Positions 1-9,849 of a stretch of 64,000 nucleotides of DNA are shown in pieces. The stretch covers positions 1 to 64,000 of the forward strand of contig NZ_JACJQJ010000046.1 in NCBI RefSeq assembly GCF_014696615.1. The letters run 5' to 3'. The stretch's first letter is position 1. Each line of letters opens with the position of its first letter. The stretch is from Nostoc linckia FACHB-104. Its GTDB lineage: Bacteria; Cyanobacteriota; Cyanobacteriia; Cyanobacteriales; Nostocaceae. Under the pieces are notes generated by a model. That model did no database searches, was not told where the DNA came from, and saw only the letters and a program-made list of their open reading frames with translations. The translations under genes and the position numbers were made by a program.

Positions 1-191
1 AAATTAATTGAGCACAAAACCAAAAAACCAGTTACTCAACAAAAAAACAGAACAATAATTTTGGAGGGGGTTTGGGGGACGCAACCGTCACCCAATCGGG
101 GGTTTGGGGGAGAATCCCCCAATTGATCTGGCTTTTTAATAAGTGAGAAATCAATCCCTAATGAGCTTCACTGAACCGTATTGGGTGATAA
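1..191 (-). repeat. MITE-like repeat, copy A (cut by window start)
   Basis: Positions 1-168 match the reverse complement of 4388-4556 with only a few mismatches over the first 124 bases, and the match weakens but continues to about 191. The copy carries two GGGGGTTTGGGGG blocks (66-78 and 98-110) followed by CCCCC at 116-120, so it can fold. The right end (about 166-191) resembles the imperfect terminal inverted repeat of copy B. The left end lies outside the window. No transposase is encoded, so it is called MITE-like. Confidence 0.75.
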
Positions 192-404
192 CCTTAATCA
201 ACAAATCTTAAAGTTCTCGGGGTGCAACTACAGCCCAACCAATAAACTGTAAAAGTTATGCTGATTACAGTGGTACTCGATACCTCTAACTTAGAGGTTG
301 CAGTGCCACTTGCTATTGTAAGTTAGGAAAAACTATCTTACTTACAAGGCGCGAAGCTAAAACTGCCCTAAGATTTGCACTCACGAAAACGAGGTAAGGA
401 AAAA

Positions 405-734
405 GTGTTAAAAACTCTTTTGGTAATCGCCATTGGTTTCTTACCCTCCCTGTTCTCTTTATGGATCATCCGTAAAACTCATCTCAGGACAAGGTTAAGG
501 ATGAGACAAGCAGCCATGAACGGCTCAAGGATGAGAACAAGGCAAATTAGGCAGCTTGAAGGTGATCGCTATTATCTAGAAGGCGTAGGTTATCTTGTAG
601 GCGATATCAGCTGCAAATTTAATGCTAGATCCGGCCATATCCGCTGTGCTGTTAATCCGAATGGCCCCTGTCAAGGATGTCGTCATTACGAACCCAGGGA
701 ATTAGCTGAAAGTGAATCTAAAGAATATGCTTGA
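405..734 (+). CDS. DUF6464 family membrane-anchored protein
   Basis: This is a 109-residue protein of unknown function from a family found in cyanobacteria. The N-terminus has one hydrophobic segment (about residues 3-21) followed by an Arg-rich stretch, which suggests a membrane anchor with the rest in the cytoplasm. The C-terminal half carries the conserved block CKFNARS...IRCAVNPNGPC.GCRHYE with four Cys, a possible metal site. I chose GTG at 405 because GAGGTAAGGA lies just upstream; a TTG at 375 in the same frame would add ten residues but has no ribosome site. The family call is from memory of its Cys-rich motif. Confidence 0.75.
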   Translation: MLKTLLVIAIGFLPSLFSLWIIRKTHLRTRLRMRQAAMNGSRMRTRQIRQLEGDRYYLEGVGYLVGDISCKFNARSGHIRCAVNPNGPCQGCRHYEPRELAESESKEYA

Positions 735-984
735 TTGTCCCAGATGCGATCGCGTTACCAAATTGATAATGTCAGTGTACAACCTTGGCGTGGCTTCGGT
801 CTTACCTTGAGTCAGGAAAAATCAATAAATCAAATCAGAAATGCAAATTGTTCCTTTGCTTCTAAAGCCGGGCTGTAAGCAAGAATAATTAAGATGCTGC
901 TTTTGTGAGCAGTCTAAATTTTTTAATTACGAATTACGAATTACCAATTAGTAATTATTCCTGGATGATATACTTTGTTTTAAT
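735..984. other. Intergenic, nothing recognised before the riboswitch
   Basis: An AT-rich spacer with one HIP1 octamer. Positions 920-957 hold the heptamer-like repeat TTACGAATTA. The promoter for the cobalt operon should lie at its right end, but no convincing -35/-10 pair stands out. Confidence 0.4.
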
Positions 985-1100
985 TTAATGGGTTCTGATG
1001 GCAAACACCCATCAGACGTAAGGGGGAAAGTTCGGTGCAAATCCGACGCTGTCCCGCAGCTGTGAACTCTTATGGAGTAAGTCAGAATGCCCGCCTATTA
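985..1100 (+). promoter_or_regulatory. Cobalamin (B12) riboswitch
   Basis: The conserved core is visible: a hairpin CTGATGG/CCATCAG, then GGGGGAAAG, GGTGCAAATCCG, GCTGTCCCGCAGCTGTGA and the 3' box AAGTCAGAATGCCCGCC. It lies on the same strand as cbiMNQO, about 390 bases upstream. A downstream hairpin CATCTG...CAGATG (1119-1137), followed after a gap by a short T-run, could be part of the expression platform. Known riboswitches of this class lower expression when cobalamin is abundant, which fits control of cobalt uptake. Confidence 0.9.
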
Positions 1101-1489
1101 GTTATTTTTGTGGAAACACATCTGCGAGGTACAGATGCGGTCTTATTTAGTATTTTTTCAAATAATTTATCCAGATCTGCCAACAAAGCGGCGGATATTG
1201 TTTGTTAAATACAAGAGTAGCGATCGCTCAACGAATCTTGATTGCCTACACTGTATTGCATAACAACCATGAGTTTAATTCAACGATTGATCGATGTTTC
1301 ATCAGTAGCTGATTACAACAGATTTAAAGATGCCTATAAGTGCATAGCAAATATAAATATGTAGCAATATTGACTAATGTAAATTTGCACTGCTACCAAC
1401 CTGATTTATGCATCATATTTTGGAGCATAGCTTGTGCTAGCTAATTAGTCAGAATTTGTATACTATCTTAAATCTGCTAAAACATAAAA

Positions 1490-2269
1490 ATGAAAAAAAA
1501 TCGCGTCAAACTACATTTAGTTTTATTAGCATTAGTCAGCTTGTACTTTGTAGTCGGCTTACCCAAACCCGCCTATGCGATGCACATTATGGAAGGTTTT
1601 TTACCAGTGCAGTGGGCAATTTTGTGGTGGGTAGTCTCCTTACCGTTTTTTATTTTAGGACTGCGATCGCTGACTAGAATTACGCAAGCTAACCCGCAGC
1701 TGAAATTACTCTTGGGGTTAGCGGGGGCTTTTACATTTGTGTTATCGGCTTTAAAAATGCCTTCCGTCACAGGTAGCTGTTCCCATCCTACAGGAACAGG
1801 GTTAGGCGCTGTCTTATTTGGGCCTTTGGCAATGTCAGTTTTAGGTAGTTTAGTGTTGTTATTTCAAGCTTTGTTACTTGCACATGGCGGTTTGACAACA
1901 TTGGGCGCAAATGCTTTTTCAATGGCGATCGCGGGGCCATTTGCAGCTTACTGGATATATCAACTGACAATGCGGCTAACTGGTAAACAAAGAATCTCCA
2001 TATTTTTAGCAGCAGCTTTAGCAGACTTACTAACTTACATAATTACTTCTTTTCAGCTGGCTCTAGCTTTTCCTGCACCTGTGGGTGGCTTTATTGCTTC
2101 ATTTACCAAATTTGCAGGAATTTTTGCCATTACTCAAGTACCCTTAGCCATTAGTGAAGGGTTGCTAACGGTGCTGGTGTGGAACTGGCTACAATCATAC
2201 AATCCTCAAGAATTAGAATTATTAAAATTAATTAAACAGGAACCTCAAAGTAATGAAACAGTCTCATAA
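1490..2269 (+). CDS. cbiM: Cobalt ECF transporter S component CbiM
   Basis: CbiM is the substrate-binding membrane component of the ECF-type cobalt importer that feeds cobalamin synthesis. The 259-residue protein starts with a signal peptide (about residues 1-30, ending AYA) followed directly by MHIMEGFLP. In this family the Met-His at the mature N-terminus coordinates the metal, so cleavage after AYA would create the metal site. Several hydrophobic segments follow, with the conserved HPTGTGLG and [11 protein letters not shown] blocks. It is first in the operon behind a cobalamin riboswitch and overlaps cbiN by 17 bases. Confidence 0.95.
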   Translation: MKKNRVKLHLVLLALVSLYFVVGLPKPAYAMHIMEGFLPVQWAILWWVVSLPFFILGLRSLTRITQANPQLKLLLGLAGAFTFVLSALKMPSVTGSCSHPTGTGLGAVLFGPLAMSVLGSLVLLFQALLLAHGGLTTLGANAFSMAIAGPFAAYWIYQLTMRLTGKQRISIFLAAALADLLTYIITSFQLALAFPAPVGGFIASFTKFAGIFAITQVPLAISEGLLTVLVWNWLQSYNPQELELLKLIKQEPQSNETVS

Positions 2270-2555
2270 GGGATGGCATAACTGGTTGTTGGTGCTTGCA
2301 GTTATTGGTTTAGCAATTGCGCCGTTAATATTAGTACGCGATGCCGAATTTGGTGGTGCAGATGGCGAAGCCCAAGAGGCTATTACTAAAGTAAAACCAG
2401 GATATGAGCCTTGGTTTCAACCCTTATTTCAACCACCTAGTAAGGAAATAGAAAGTTTATTATTTGCATCGCAAGCAGCTTTAGGTGCTGGAGTCATTGG
2501 TTACGCTATTGGCTTGTACAGAGGACGTTCGCAACAGCAAAGAGATCACGAATGA
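2253..2555 (+). CDS. cbiN: Cobalt ECF transporter component CbiN
   Basis: CbiN is the small two-helix accessory membrane protein that works with CbiM to load cobalt. The 100-residue protein has a hydrophobic segment near residues 10-26, an extracytoplasmic loop with the family pattern FGGADGEA...YEPWFQPLF, and a second helix near residues 68-86. The length is normal for CbiN. It overlaps both neighbours, which suggests translational coupling. Confidence 0.95.
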   Translation: MKQSHKGWHNWLLVLAVIGLAIAPLILVRDAEFGGADGEAQEAITKVKPGYEPWFQPLFQPPSKEIESLLFASQAALGAGVIGYAIGLYRGRSQQQRDHE

Positions 2556-3364
2556 CGCTGCAACTAGATAGTTTAGCCTACACCAACCAACTTAGACGCA
2601 TACCTCCAGAACATAAAATAATTTTTGCGATCGCTACTCTTGTAATTTCCCTTAGCACCCATCCATTAGGACAAATTCTCATCGCTTTGTGGATGGGTAT
2701 TTGGATTGTTATCTACGCAAAAATTCCTGCTGGTATTTACTTGAAATTATTAATAGTCGCCAGCTTTTTTTGGTTAACCAGCTTACCAGCACTGATGCTC
2801 AATAGCGTTTCTATTAATGATTTAGCTAGCATTTTACCAGACTCATGGTCAGGATTAATGCTGGGACAATACTATGTTTACATTAGTCGTAGTGGTAGTG
2901 AGCAAGCGTTAACAATTTTCACCAGAGCATTAGCTTCTATTTCTTGTCTATACTTTTTAATGTTAACTGTTCCCTTTACAGAAATATTACAAACTTTGCG
3001 CCGCATCGGATGTCCTATACTTTTGACTGAACTTTTGCTGCTCATGTATCGGTTTATTTTCATTTTGTTAAGAACAGCTAATGAGTTGTGGACTGCTCAA
3101 CAATCTCGTAATGGCTACCGTACTTGGCGCATTAGTATGAAAAGTTTAGCATTACTCATTGGGCAATTATTACAACGAACCCTACAGCAATATAATCAGT
3201 TTTATTTGGGATTAGAAGCACGTGGTTTTAAGGATGAATTTCGAGTGTGGCATCCTCATCGCTATCATTCACAACCACGATATATCATAGAAGCAATTTT
3301 TGGCTGTGCATTATTAATCGTATTACAATTATCCCAAGATGCAGGAATATTTACTCGAATTTGA
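2552..3364 (+). CDS. cbiQ: Cobalt ECF transporter T component CbiQ
   Basis: CbiQ is the transmembrane coupling protein that links the CbiM substrate unit to the CbiO ATPase. The 270-residue protein has about five hydrophobic segments and, near residue 222, the EARGF motif typical of the cytoplasmic coupling helix. Its start overlaps the cbiN stop as ATGA and its end overlaps cbiO by 26 bases. Order and overlaps leave little doubt about the assignment. Confidence 0.93.
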   Translation: MTLQLDSLAYTNQLRRIPPEHKIIFAIATLVISLSTHPLGQILIALWMGIWIVIYAKIPAGIYLKLLIVASFFWLTSLPALMLNSVSINDLASILPDSWSGLMLGQYYVYISRSGSEQALTIFTRALASISCLYFLMLTVPFTEILQTLRRIGCPILLTELLLLMYRFIFILLRTANELWTAQQSRNGYRTWRISMKSLALLIGQLLQRTLQQYNQFYLGLEARGFKDEFRVWHPHRYHSQPRYIIEAIFGCALLIVLQLSQDAGIFTRI

Positions 3365-4175
3365 GCAAGTATATTATAAGTATTCTGGTTCGCAGCAATC
3401 TGCTCTCAATGGTTTAACACTGAGAGTCCCTAAGCACAAAAAATGTGCATTAATTGGTCAAAATGGTTGTGGTAAAACCACACTATTTTTATTAGCTAAT
3501 GGTCTTTATAAACCTAATTCTGGAAATGTACGTTGGCTTGGTGAAGCTATACATTATAATCGCCAATATCTCAGTAATTTAAGGCAAAAAGTTGGCTTAA
3601 TATTTCAAGACCCAGAGCAACAACTGGTAGCGGCTACGGTTGAAGAAGATATTTCCTATGGTTTATGTAATTTAGGGTTGCCTACAGCAGAAATTCAATT
3701 AAGAGTCGAGCAATCCTTAGTTGAATTTGGATTAAAATCTTTAGCAGAGAAACCAGTACATCATCTCAGTTTAGGGCAAAAAAGACGAGTTTCTATTGCA
3801 GATGTTATGGTACTACAACCAGAACTATTGGTGTTAGATGAACCAACTGCATATTTAGATGTCAAACATACTCGCAATCTGATGACAACCTTGCAAAAAA
3901 TTCATCGTTCTGGAACCACTTTATTAATGGCTTCCCACGATTTAGATTTAGTTTATCGCTGGGCAGATTGGGTTTTTGTTATGGATAAAGGGCGTTTAGT
4001 GCTAGAAGGTAAGCCCCAAGATGTATTTATGCAACGTGAAATTTTAGAAGAGTTAGAATTGGGGATGCCATTAATATATGAGATGTTATTTGATGGTTTA
4101 TCCCCTGAAGAATCAGCAGTTATTCAACGCATACAAAAGAGGATATTGGAAAGGAATGAATTAGGTAATGGGTAA
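3339..4175 (+). CDS. cbiO: Cobalt ECF transporter ATPase CbiO
   Basis: CbiO is the ATP-hydrolysing subunit of the cobalt importer. The 278-residue protein shows Walker A GQNGCGKTT (about residue 40), Q-loop FQDPEQQL, ABC signature LSLGQKRR, Walker B LLVLDEPTA and the switch histidine in ASHDLD. The LSLGQ form of the signature is usual for this family. It is the last gene of the operon; the sequence just after it is the heptamer repeat GGTAATG, then a MITE-like repeat. Confidence 0.95.
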   Translation: MQEYLLEFEQVYYKYSGSQQSALNGLTLRVPKHKKCALIGQNGCGKTTLFLLANGLYKPNSGNVRWLGEAIHYNRQYLSNLRQKVGLIFQDPEQQLVAATVEEDISYGLCNLGLPTAEIQLRVEQSLVEFGLKSLAEKPVHHLSLGQKRRVSIADVMVLQPELLVLDEPTAYLDVKHTRNLMTTLQKIHRSGTTLLMASHDLDLVYRWADWVFVMDKGRLVLEGKPQDVFMQREILEELELGMPLIYEMLFDGLSPEESAVIQRIQKRILERNELGNG

Positions 4176-4211
4176 TGGGTAATTGGTAATATTCATTTGA
4201 GCTTGTCTAAC
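4173..4211. repeat. Direct repeat, left arm, flanking MITE copy B
   Basis: The 39 bases match 4592-4630 in the same orientation with only a few differences. The pair brackets a 380-base segment that contains MITE copy B. The pair could come from duplication of the cbiO downstream region or from an insertion event. Confidence 0.6.
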
Positions 4212-4363
4212 TAGTAAATCTTAAGTAGTGGCGTGGTAAGGCTAAAATAGTGCGTTAGATTAGAAAAAATTAACCGCCCATAAACACAGAGAAATGCGGA
4301 TAAAATTAATCTCTAATGCAACATTTAAGGCTTGCCAAGCTACTACAATAATTTTATTTATAC

Positions 4364-4584
4364 TTTATAAATCAATACGCTTGGGTTAAGCTCATTAGCG
4401 ATTGATTTGTCGCTTATTAAAAAAGCTAGAAGCATTGGGGGATTCTCCCCCAAACCCCCGATTGGGTGACGGTTGCGTCCCCCAAACCCCCTCCAAAATG
4501 ATTGTTCTGTTTTTTTGTTGAGTAACTAGTTTTTTGGTTTTGTGATCAATTAATTTTCTTAACTGAACTGTATTCCTTTATAAA
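4364..4584 (+). repeat. MITE-like repeat, copy B
   Basis: A roughly 220-base element in inverted orientation to copy A at 1-191. Its ends are imperfect inverted repeats: 4364-4390 against the reverse complement of 4558-4584 agree at about 21 of 27 bases. The centre (4436-4556) is nearly identical to copy A and holds the paired CCCCCAAACCCCC tracts. No reading frame inside encodes a transposase. Confidence 0.75.
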
Positions 4585-4591
4585 TAATCTC

Positions 4592-4630
4592 TAATGGGTA
4601 ATTGTTGATATTCATTTGAGCTTGTATAAC
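4592..4630. repeat. Direct repeat, right arm, flanking MITE copy B
   Basis: Partner of 4173-4211, same orientation. It begins in a 12-base sequence (4585-4596) that is also present at 4307-4318. Confidence 0.6.
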
Positions 4631-4682
4631 CAGGACAAAATAGTAAACAAGTACTATATTTTAGCTAAGATTATAAAATAAT

Positions 4683-4723
4683 AAATCCCTGAAACATCTA
4701 TTTTTAAAGAGTTTCAGGGATTT
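4683..4723 (-). terminator. Rho-independent-type hairpin after tRNA-Arg
   Basis: A perfect 13-base-pair stem (4683-4695 with 4711-4723) around a 15-base loop. It lies 11 bases beyond the 3' end of the tRNA on the minus strand and is followed in that direction by an AT-rich run. It may work in both directions. Confidence 0.75.
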
Positions 4724-4733
4724 TAGCTGCTTA

Positions 4734-4807
4734 CGGGACTGGTGCGTCTCGAACGCACGGCCTAGCGCTTAGGAGGCGCTCGCTCTATCCAACTGAGCTA
4801 CAGCCCC
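4734..4807 (-). tRNA. tRNA-Arg (anticodon CCT)
   Basis: On the minus strand a full cloverleaf folds: acceptor GGGGCTG/CAGTCCC, D-stem GCTC/GAGC, anticodon stem AGCGC/GCGCT with loop CTCCTAA, and T-stem GTGCG/CGCAC around TTCGAGA, with a discriminator G at 4734. The anticodon CCT reads AGG (Arg). CCA is not encoded. There is no intron. Confidence 0.95.
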
Positions 4808-4840
4808 AATCACGAAGCATATATTATGATAGCAGTAGTT

Positions 4841-5959
<1,119 letters not shown>

Positions 5960-5966
5960 TCACAGT

Positions 5967-7388
5967 ATGCGTCTTGAGATTAATCATGCCTATGAAATCC
6001 TGGAGTTGAAACCCAATGCATCACCACAGGAAATAAAGCAAGCTTATCGTCGTCTAGCTAAGATTTGGCATCCGGATGGTTTTCTTGAGCCTCAGCAAAA
6101 GCTGGAAGCAGAAGAAAAAATTAAAGAAATTAATCAAGCTTATGATAGGTTAAAGTCCGATCAAGAACAGGGGACAAATCAATCTTCTCAATCTCGCCAA
6201 ACAAAGATTGATACTAACACATCTAATGCCGAAACTTTCTACAAGCGAGGTATAGATAAAGCCCAACAAGGAAAATATAGTGAAGCCATTGAGGAATTTA
6301 CTCAAGCAATTCGCCTTAATCCTAACTATTACCAAGCTTATAAATATCGTGGGCTAGCTTGCTCAAAATTAGGCTATGAACATCGAGCAAAATCAGATTT
6401 TAGAAATGCAGCACAACTGGAACTTAAACAAAAACTAACGCAGAATCATCATGCGTACTCAACCTCAAAACCACCTGAAAATGACTCACAAAGTCCATCT
6501 TCGCCTTGGAAATGTATACATACATTGACCCATTTAAATTGGGTTTTTATCACTGAAATCAGTCCAGATGGACAAACTATTGCTAGCGGTGGTAGTGATA
6601 ATACTATTAGGATTTGGCACCTTAAGACTGGAAAGTTAGTACATACGCTCACTGGTCATAGCAAGTGGGTCAGATGCCTTGCTTATAGCCCAGATAGTCA
6701 AACTCTAGTGAGTGGTAGTGATGACGGTACGATGATGATTTGGCAAGTATTTACTGGTAAATTAGTCAGCACTCTCAAAGTACATTCAACTCCTATTTTT
6801 TCTGTTGCCATAAGTTCTGATGGGCAAACTCTATTCAGTGGTGGTCAAGATACTGCTATCAAAATTTCACATATAGCTATGGGGCAATTATTGCATGTTA
6901 TTAAAGGACATTCTGATGTGATTCATGCCCTTACTATATTTCCAAAGCAGCAAATTTTAGCCAGTGGGAGTGCCGATCGTACTATCAAACTATGGAGTTT
7001 GAAAAGTAAGAAGCTATTACATACTTTCATTGGGCATTTAAGTTGGGTAACTTGCGTTGCTATCAACCCGGATGAGCAAATTCTTGCAAGTGGCAGCTAC
7101 GATCAAACTATCAAGTTATGGAATATAAGTACAGGTAAGCTAATTCACACCTTAACAGGTCATCACAGCTATGTTTGGTCTGTTGCTTTCAGCCCTGATG
7201 GTGAGTATTTAGCTAGCGGTAGCGCAGACTATACGATAAAGATGTGGCAGGTTAAAACTGGAGAACAAATTTATACTCTGGGTACTCACTCAGACTGGGT
7301 TAATTCTGTATCTTTCAGTCTTGATGGCAAAACTCTTGCTAGTGGCAGCCGAGACATGACAATTAAAATTTGGCAGTATGGTGTCTAG
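5967..7388 (+). CDS. J-domain / TPR / WD40 repeat protein
   Basis: The 473-residue protein combines three modules. Residues about 4-65 form a J domain ([13 protein letters not shown]...WHPDGF, including the HPD motif that stimulates Hsp70). About 85-150 is a TPR pair ([20 protein letters not shown]). About 180-473 holds seven WD40 repeats with SPDGQ...ASGSxDxTIKxW signatures, likely a full propeller. The ATG at 5967 is chosen because upstream in-frame starts would overlap the divergent tocopherol cyclase and precede the J domain without homology. It may recruit Hsp70 to bound partners; the substrate is unknown. Confidence 0.88.
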   Translation: MRLEINHAYEILELKPNASPQEIKQAYRRLAKIWHPDGFLEPQQKLEAEEKIKEINQAYDRLKSDQEQGTNQSSQSRQTKIDTNTSNAETFYKRGIDKAQQGKYSEAIEEFTQAIRLNPNYYQAYKYRGLACSKLGYEHRAKSDFRNAAQLELKQKLTQNHHAYSTSKPPENDSQSPSSPWKCIHTLTHLNWVFITEISPDGQTIASGGSDNTIRIWHLKTGKLVHTLTGHSKWVRCLAYSPDSQTLVSGSDDGTMMIWQVFTGKLVSTLKVHSTPIFSVAISSDGQTLFSGGQDTAIKISHIAMGQLLHVIKGHSDVIHALTIFPKQQILASGSADRTIKLWSLKSKKLLHTFIGHLSWVTCVAINPDEQILASGSYDQTIKLWNISTGKLIHTLTGHHSYVWSVAFSPDGEYLASGSADYTIKMWQVKTGEQIYTLGTHSDWVNSVSFSLDGKTLASGSRDMTIKIWQYGV

Positions 7389-7490
7389 TAATAAGTGATC
7401 ACCAATTGTTCGCTGATGAAAGTAAAAGCGAGTGTTTTTAGAAATCGTTAGCATAGACTTACATGGTTAACTATTTCTGCGGTTTTTTCG

Positions 7491-8123
7491 ATGTCTAACG
7501 ACAAGCAGCGAGATAATCTACACCTCGATATCAATTATCCTTTTGAAGTTTTGGGGCTAAAACCTGGTGCATCACAAGCGCAGGTGAAGCAAGCTTACCG
7601 TCAACTGGTAAAAACTTGGCATCCCGATCGCTTTGGGGATGAAAAGCAGAAACGGGAAGCAGAGGCAAAAATTAAACAAATTAATGCAGCTTATAACCTG
7701 ATCAAGTCTCAAGGGTTAGCTAGGACTGTTGAACAGCCATCTTCGCCAAAAAAATCTACCCAAGTATCTACTAATAGCTGGAATGCTGAAACCTTCTACA
7801 ATTTGGGAGTGGAGAATGCCAGTCAAGGGCGATATGAAGAAGCGATCGCAGATTTTACAAGAGCAATTCGCCTTAATCCTCGTTATATTCAAGCATACAA
7901 GTACCGTGGACTAGTTTGCTCTCAACTAGGATTTGAATATAGAGCTACCTCAGATCTAAATAAAGCCGCGCAGCTGGAGTTAGATTTGAGAATACCCAAA
8001 ACCTCTTACAAATCAGAATACGCAAGATGGTCAACCCCATCAACCCAGACATCAAATTCTAGACCGCTAGTAAAAAGATGGTGCCAAAAAATTAAAAGCT
8101 TATTCAAGCTCAACTGGTTTTAG
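7491..8123 (+). CDS. J-domain / TPR protein
   Basis: A 210-residue relative of the preceding gene, lacking WD40 repeats. The J domain (about residues 15-75) keeps HPD in WHPDRF, and the TPR pair (about 100-160) is close to the neighbour, sharing [21 protein letters not shown]. The C-terminus is basic (RWCQKIKSLFKLNWF) and might contact membrane or nucleic acid. The pair looks like a tandem duplication followed by gain or loss of the propeller. Confidence 0.88.
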   Translation: MSNDKQRDNLHLDINYPFEVLGLKPGASQAQVKQAYRQLVKTWHPDRFGDEKQKREAEAKIKQINAAYNLIKSQGLARTVEQPSSPKKSTQVSTNSWNAETFYNLGVENASQGRYEEAIADFTRAIRLNPRYIQAYKYRGLVCSQLGFEYRATSDLNKAAQLELDLRIPKTSYKSEYARWSTPSTQTSNSRPLVKRWCQKIKSLFKLNWF

Positions 8124-8589
8124 AAATAAAATACATATCATTTCAAAAGTTTTACTGCCATATTTACTATATTTCAGCCTCATTCACCTAATATCTGTTA
8201 TTAAAGCGAGACATTATTTTTATAGAAGGCCAATGCGAATATTTTGTCCTGCATATTTTCGATTTTGGAGTTATCAATATTCTTGCTTTATAAAAAGAGA
8301 TTAACTTTAAATATTTCATGAATTAGGAAACATATTAGATTAATAACCTGTTAATAAGCTAATAGTTTTCTCAATAGTAACAATATTCCCCCTTTGGATG
8401 GAGGAAAAACTCCCTACTAGCGGTAGAGCCAACCCAATGATTACAGAGGTTATTCTGAATCATATCGAAGGTTAAGTAATAAATAAAACACAGTTTCATA
8501 AATCAAATTTTTCAAATAAATGAAAAGTTTTGGTGAATGAACAATTTTGTTGGTCAATATTTTCTAGTCGAGGAGTGGAATAAAAGATT
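8124..8589. other. Intergenic, no feature recognised
   Basis: An AT-rich 466-base spacer. I see no RNA gene, strong hairpin or conserved short reading frame. The promoter of the following gene should be in its right part, and GAGG lies just before that start. Confidence 0.4.
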
Positions 8590-9303
8590 ATGAATAATCG
8601 AAGCGATCGCGAAAGTTATCATAGTGAAAATAGGCAAGAATCCTATACAGATGCTAACGGTGAGACTCGTACTCACGTGCAAAGAACTACGGAAACAGTA
8701 AACAATCCAGGTAATCATAATTCCTATGGAACTGGTTATGTTACCGGGCGCAACGCTGAACGCAGATATCAAGAAGCTAATTTAGTAGAGCGTGATAATA
8801 GCAATACTGCTAATGGTTTATTGTTGGGTGTCATCTTGGCTTCATTAGTTACCTTAGGTGCTGCTGCACTCTGGTACTTTAACCAGCGTAACAATGAACC
8901 AGTGAACAATACTACGCCAGTATTAGTACCTGTACCATCTAGTGCTAGCCCTTCTCCTGCTGCTAGCCAATCTCCTCAACAACGAACCACAATCATTGAA
9001 AGAACCAGAGAAGTACCGGTGATTATTCCTCAACAGCCGTCTGCTTCTCCATCTGCGCCTTCACAACCAAATATTAATATTACTGTTCCCTCTCAACGAC
9101 CTGCTGCGGAAAGAGTCCCTTCTGCATCACCATCTGCATCGCCATCGCCATCGACTCCCAGCGGTCAAAGCCCATCTGGTAACTCTTCTACTCAAGATAA
9201 CAGCAGCGATACTCTAAACAATTCTCCACTTAACGGAGCAGGTCAGTCAAACACTAACTCTAACGGTTCCTCGTCTTCGGGAGACAGCCAAACTGGTCAG
9301 TAG
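8590..9303 (+). CDS. Single-pass membrane protein with Pro/Ser-rich tail
   Basis: I do not recognise a family. The 237-residue protein has a charged, polar N-terminal region (about 1-75) with RxxR and many Asn/Glu, one hydrophobic helix (about 77-97, LLLGVILASLVTLGAAALW), and a long extracytoplasmic tail rich in Ser, Pro, Ala and Gln. The tail has repeats such as SASPSASPSPS and looks disordered, like a linker through peptidoglycan. GAGG upstream of the ATG supports the start. Confidence 0.7.
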   Translation: MNNRSDRESYHSENRQESYTDANGETRTHVQRTTETVNNPGNHNSYGTGYVTGRNAERRYQEANLVERDNSNTANGLLLGVILASLVTLGAAALWYFNQRNNEPVNNTTPVLVPVPSSASPSPAASQSPQQRTTIIERTREVPVIIPQQPSASPSAPSQPNINITVPSQRPAAERVPSASPSASPSPSTPSGQSPSGNSSTQDNSSDTLNNSPLNGAGQSNTNSNGSSSSGDSQTGQ

Positions 9304-9849
9304 TTATTGGGTGTTGGGTGTCTGGTATTTGGCGCTTGTCCCATTACCGATTACCCATTACCTACCCTCGCTTATTAAGAAAAATTGCCAAAATGTTGCA
9401 GTAAATTAACAGCGATCAAGTTTAGTAAATATGTGGTTCAGTAGGGAAAGTAGGTGCTACATTAAGAGCAAGGTACAAAAAGGTTAAAAGTTCACCAAAA
9501 ACCTTTCAATTAGAGCCTGTGCCTCCTGCTCTAATGTTCTCGCAATCACTGCTCAATTGTCGCATCCGTTGAAAGTGTTTTCGCCTTAATCTCATCGATA
9601 AATTGTTTTGGAGGTGATTGAACGCACAGCCAGAAATACCTGCCTAGTTGGATCAAGGATGGACAACTGGTTTCTGGAGAGAGCGATTGCGAAGAGTGTT
9701 TACAGTCCACATTAGTTATAGCTATTTCCCTCTGAATTTTAGAATCTTCTCGAAACAATTGCATTTTTCATCAACCGCCCTAAGCTGCTGATATTCTCCC
9801 ATCGTAGCTTGAGGCGGTTAAATGTATGAGTAAATGAAATGTTTCTGTA
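9304..9849. other. Intergenic with short tandem repeats
   Basis: Positions 9307-9322 and 9341-9365 contain heptamer-type repeats (GGGTGTT; TTACCCA). A minus-strand frame at 9546-9764 has no recognisable homology and is not annotated. No RNA gene is evident. Confidence 0.4.

Noticed and set aside
1269-1364. 31-codon frame between the B12 riboswitch and cbiM
   Set aside because: No Shine-Dalgarno and no conserved pattern; a leader peptide is not needed with a riboswitch present.
9546-9764. 72-codon minus-strand reading frame
   Set aside because: No ribosome site, no recognisable motif, no neighbour on the same unit. Could not be told from chance.
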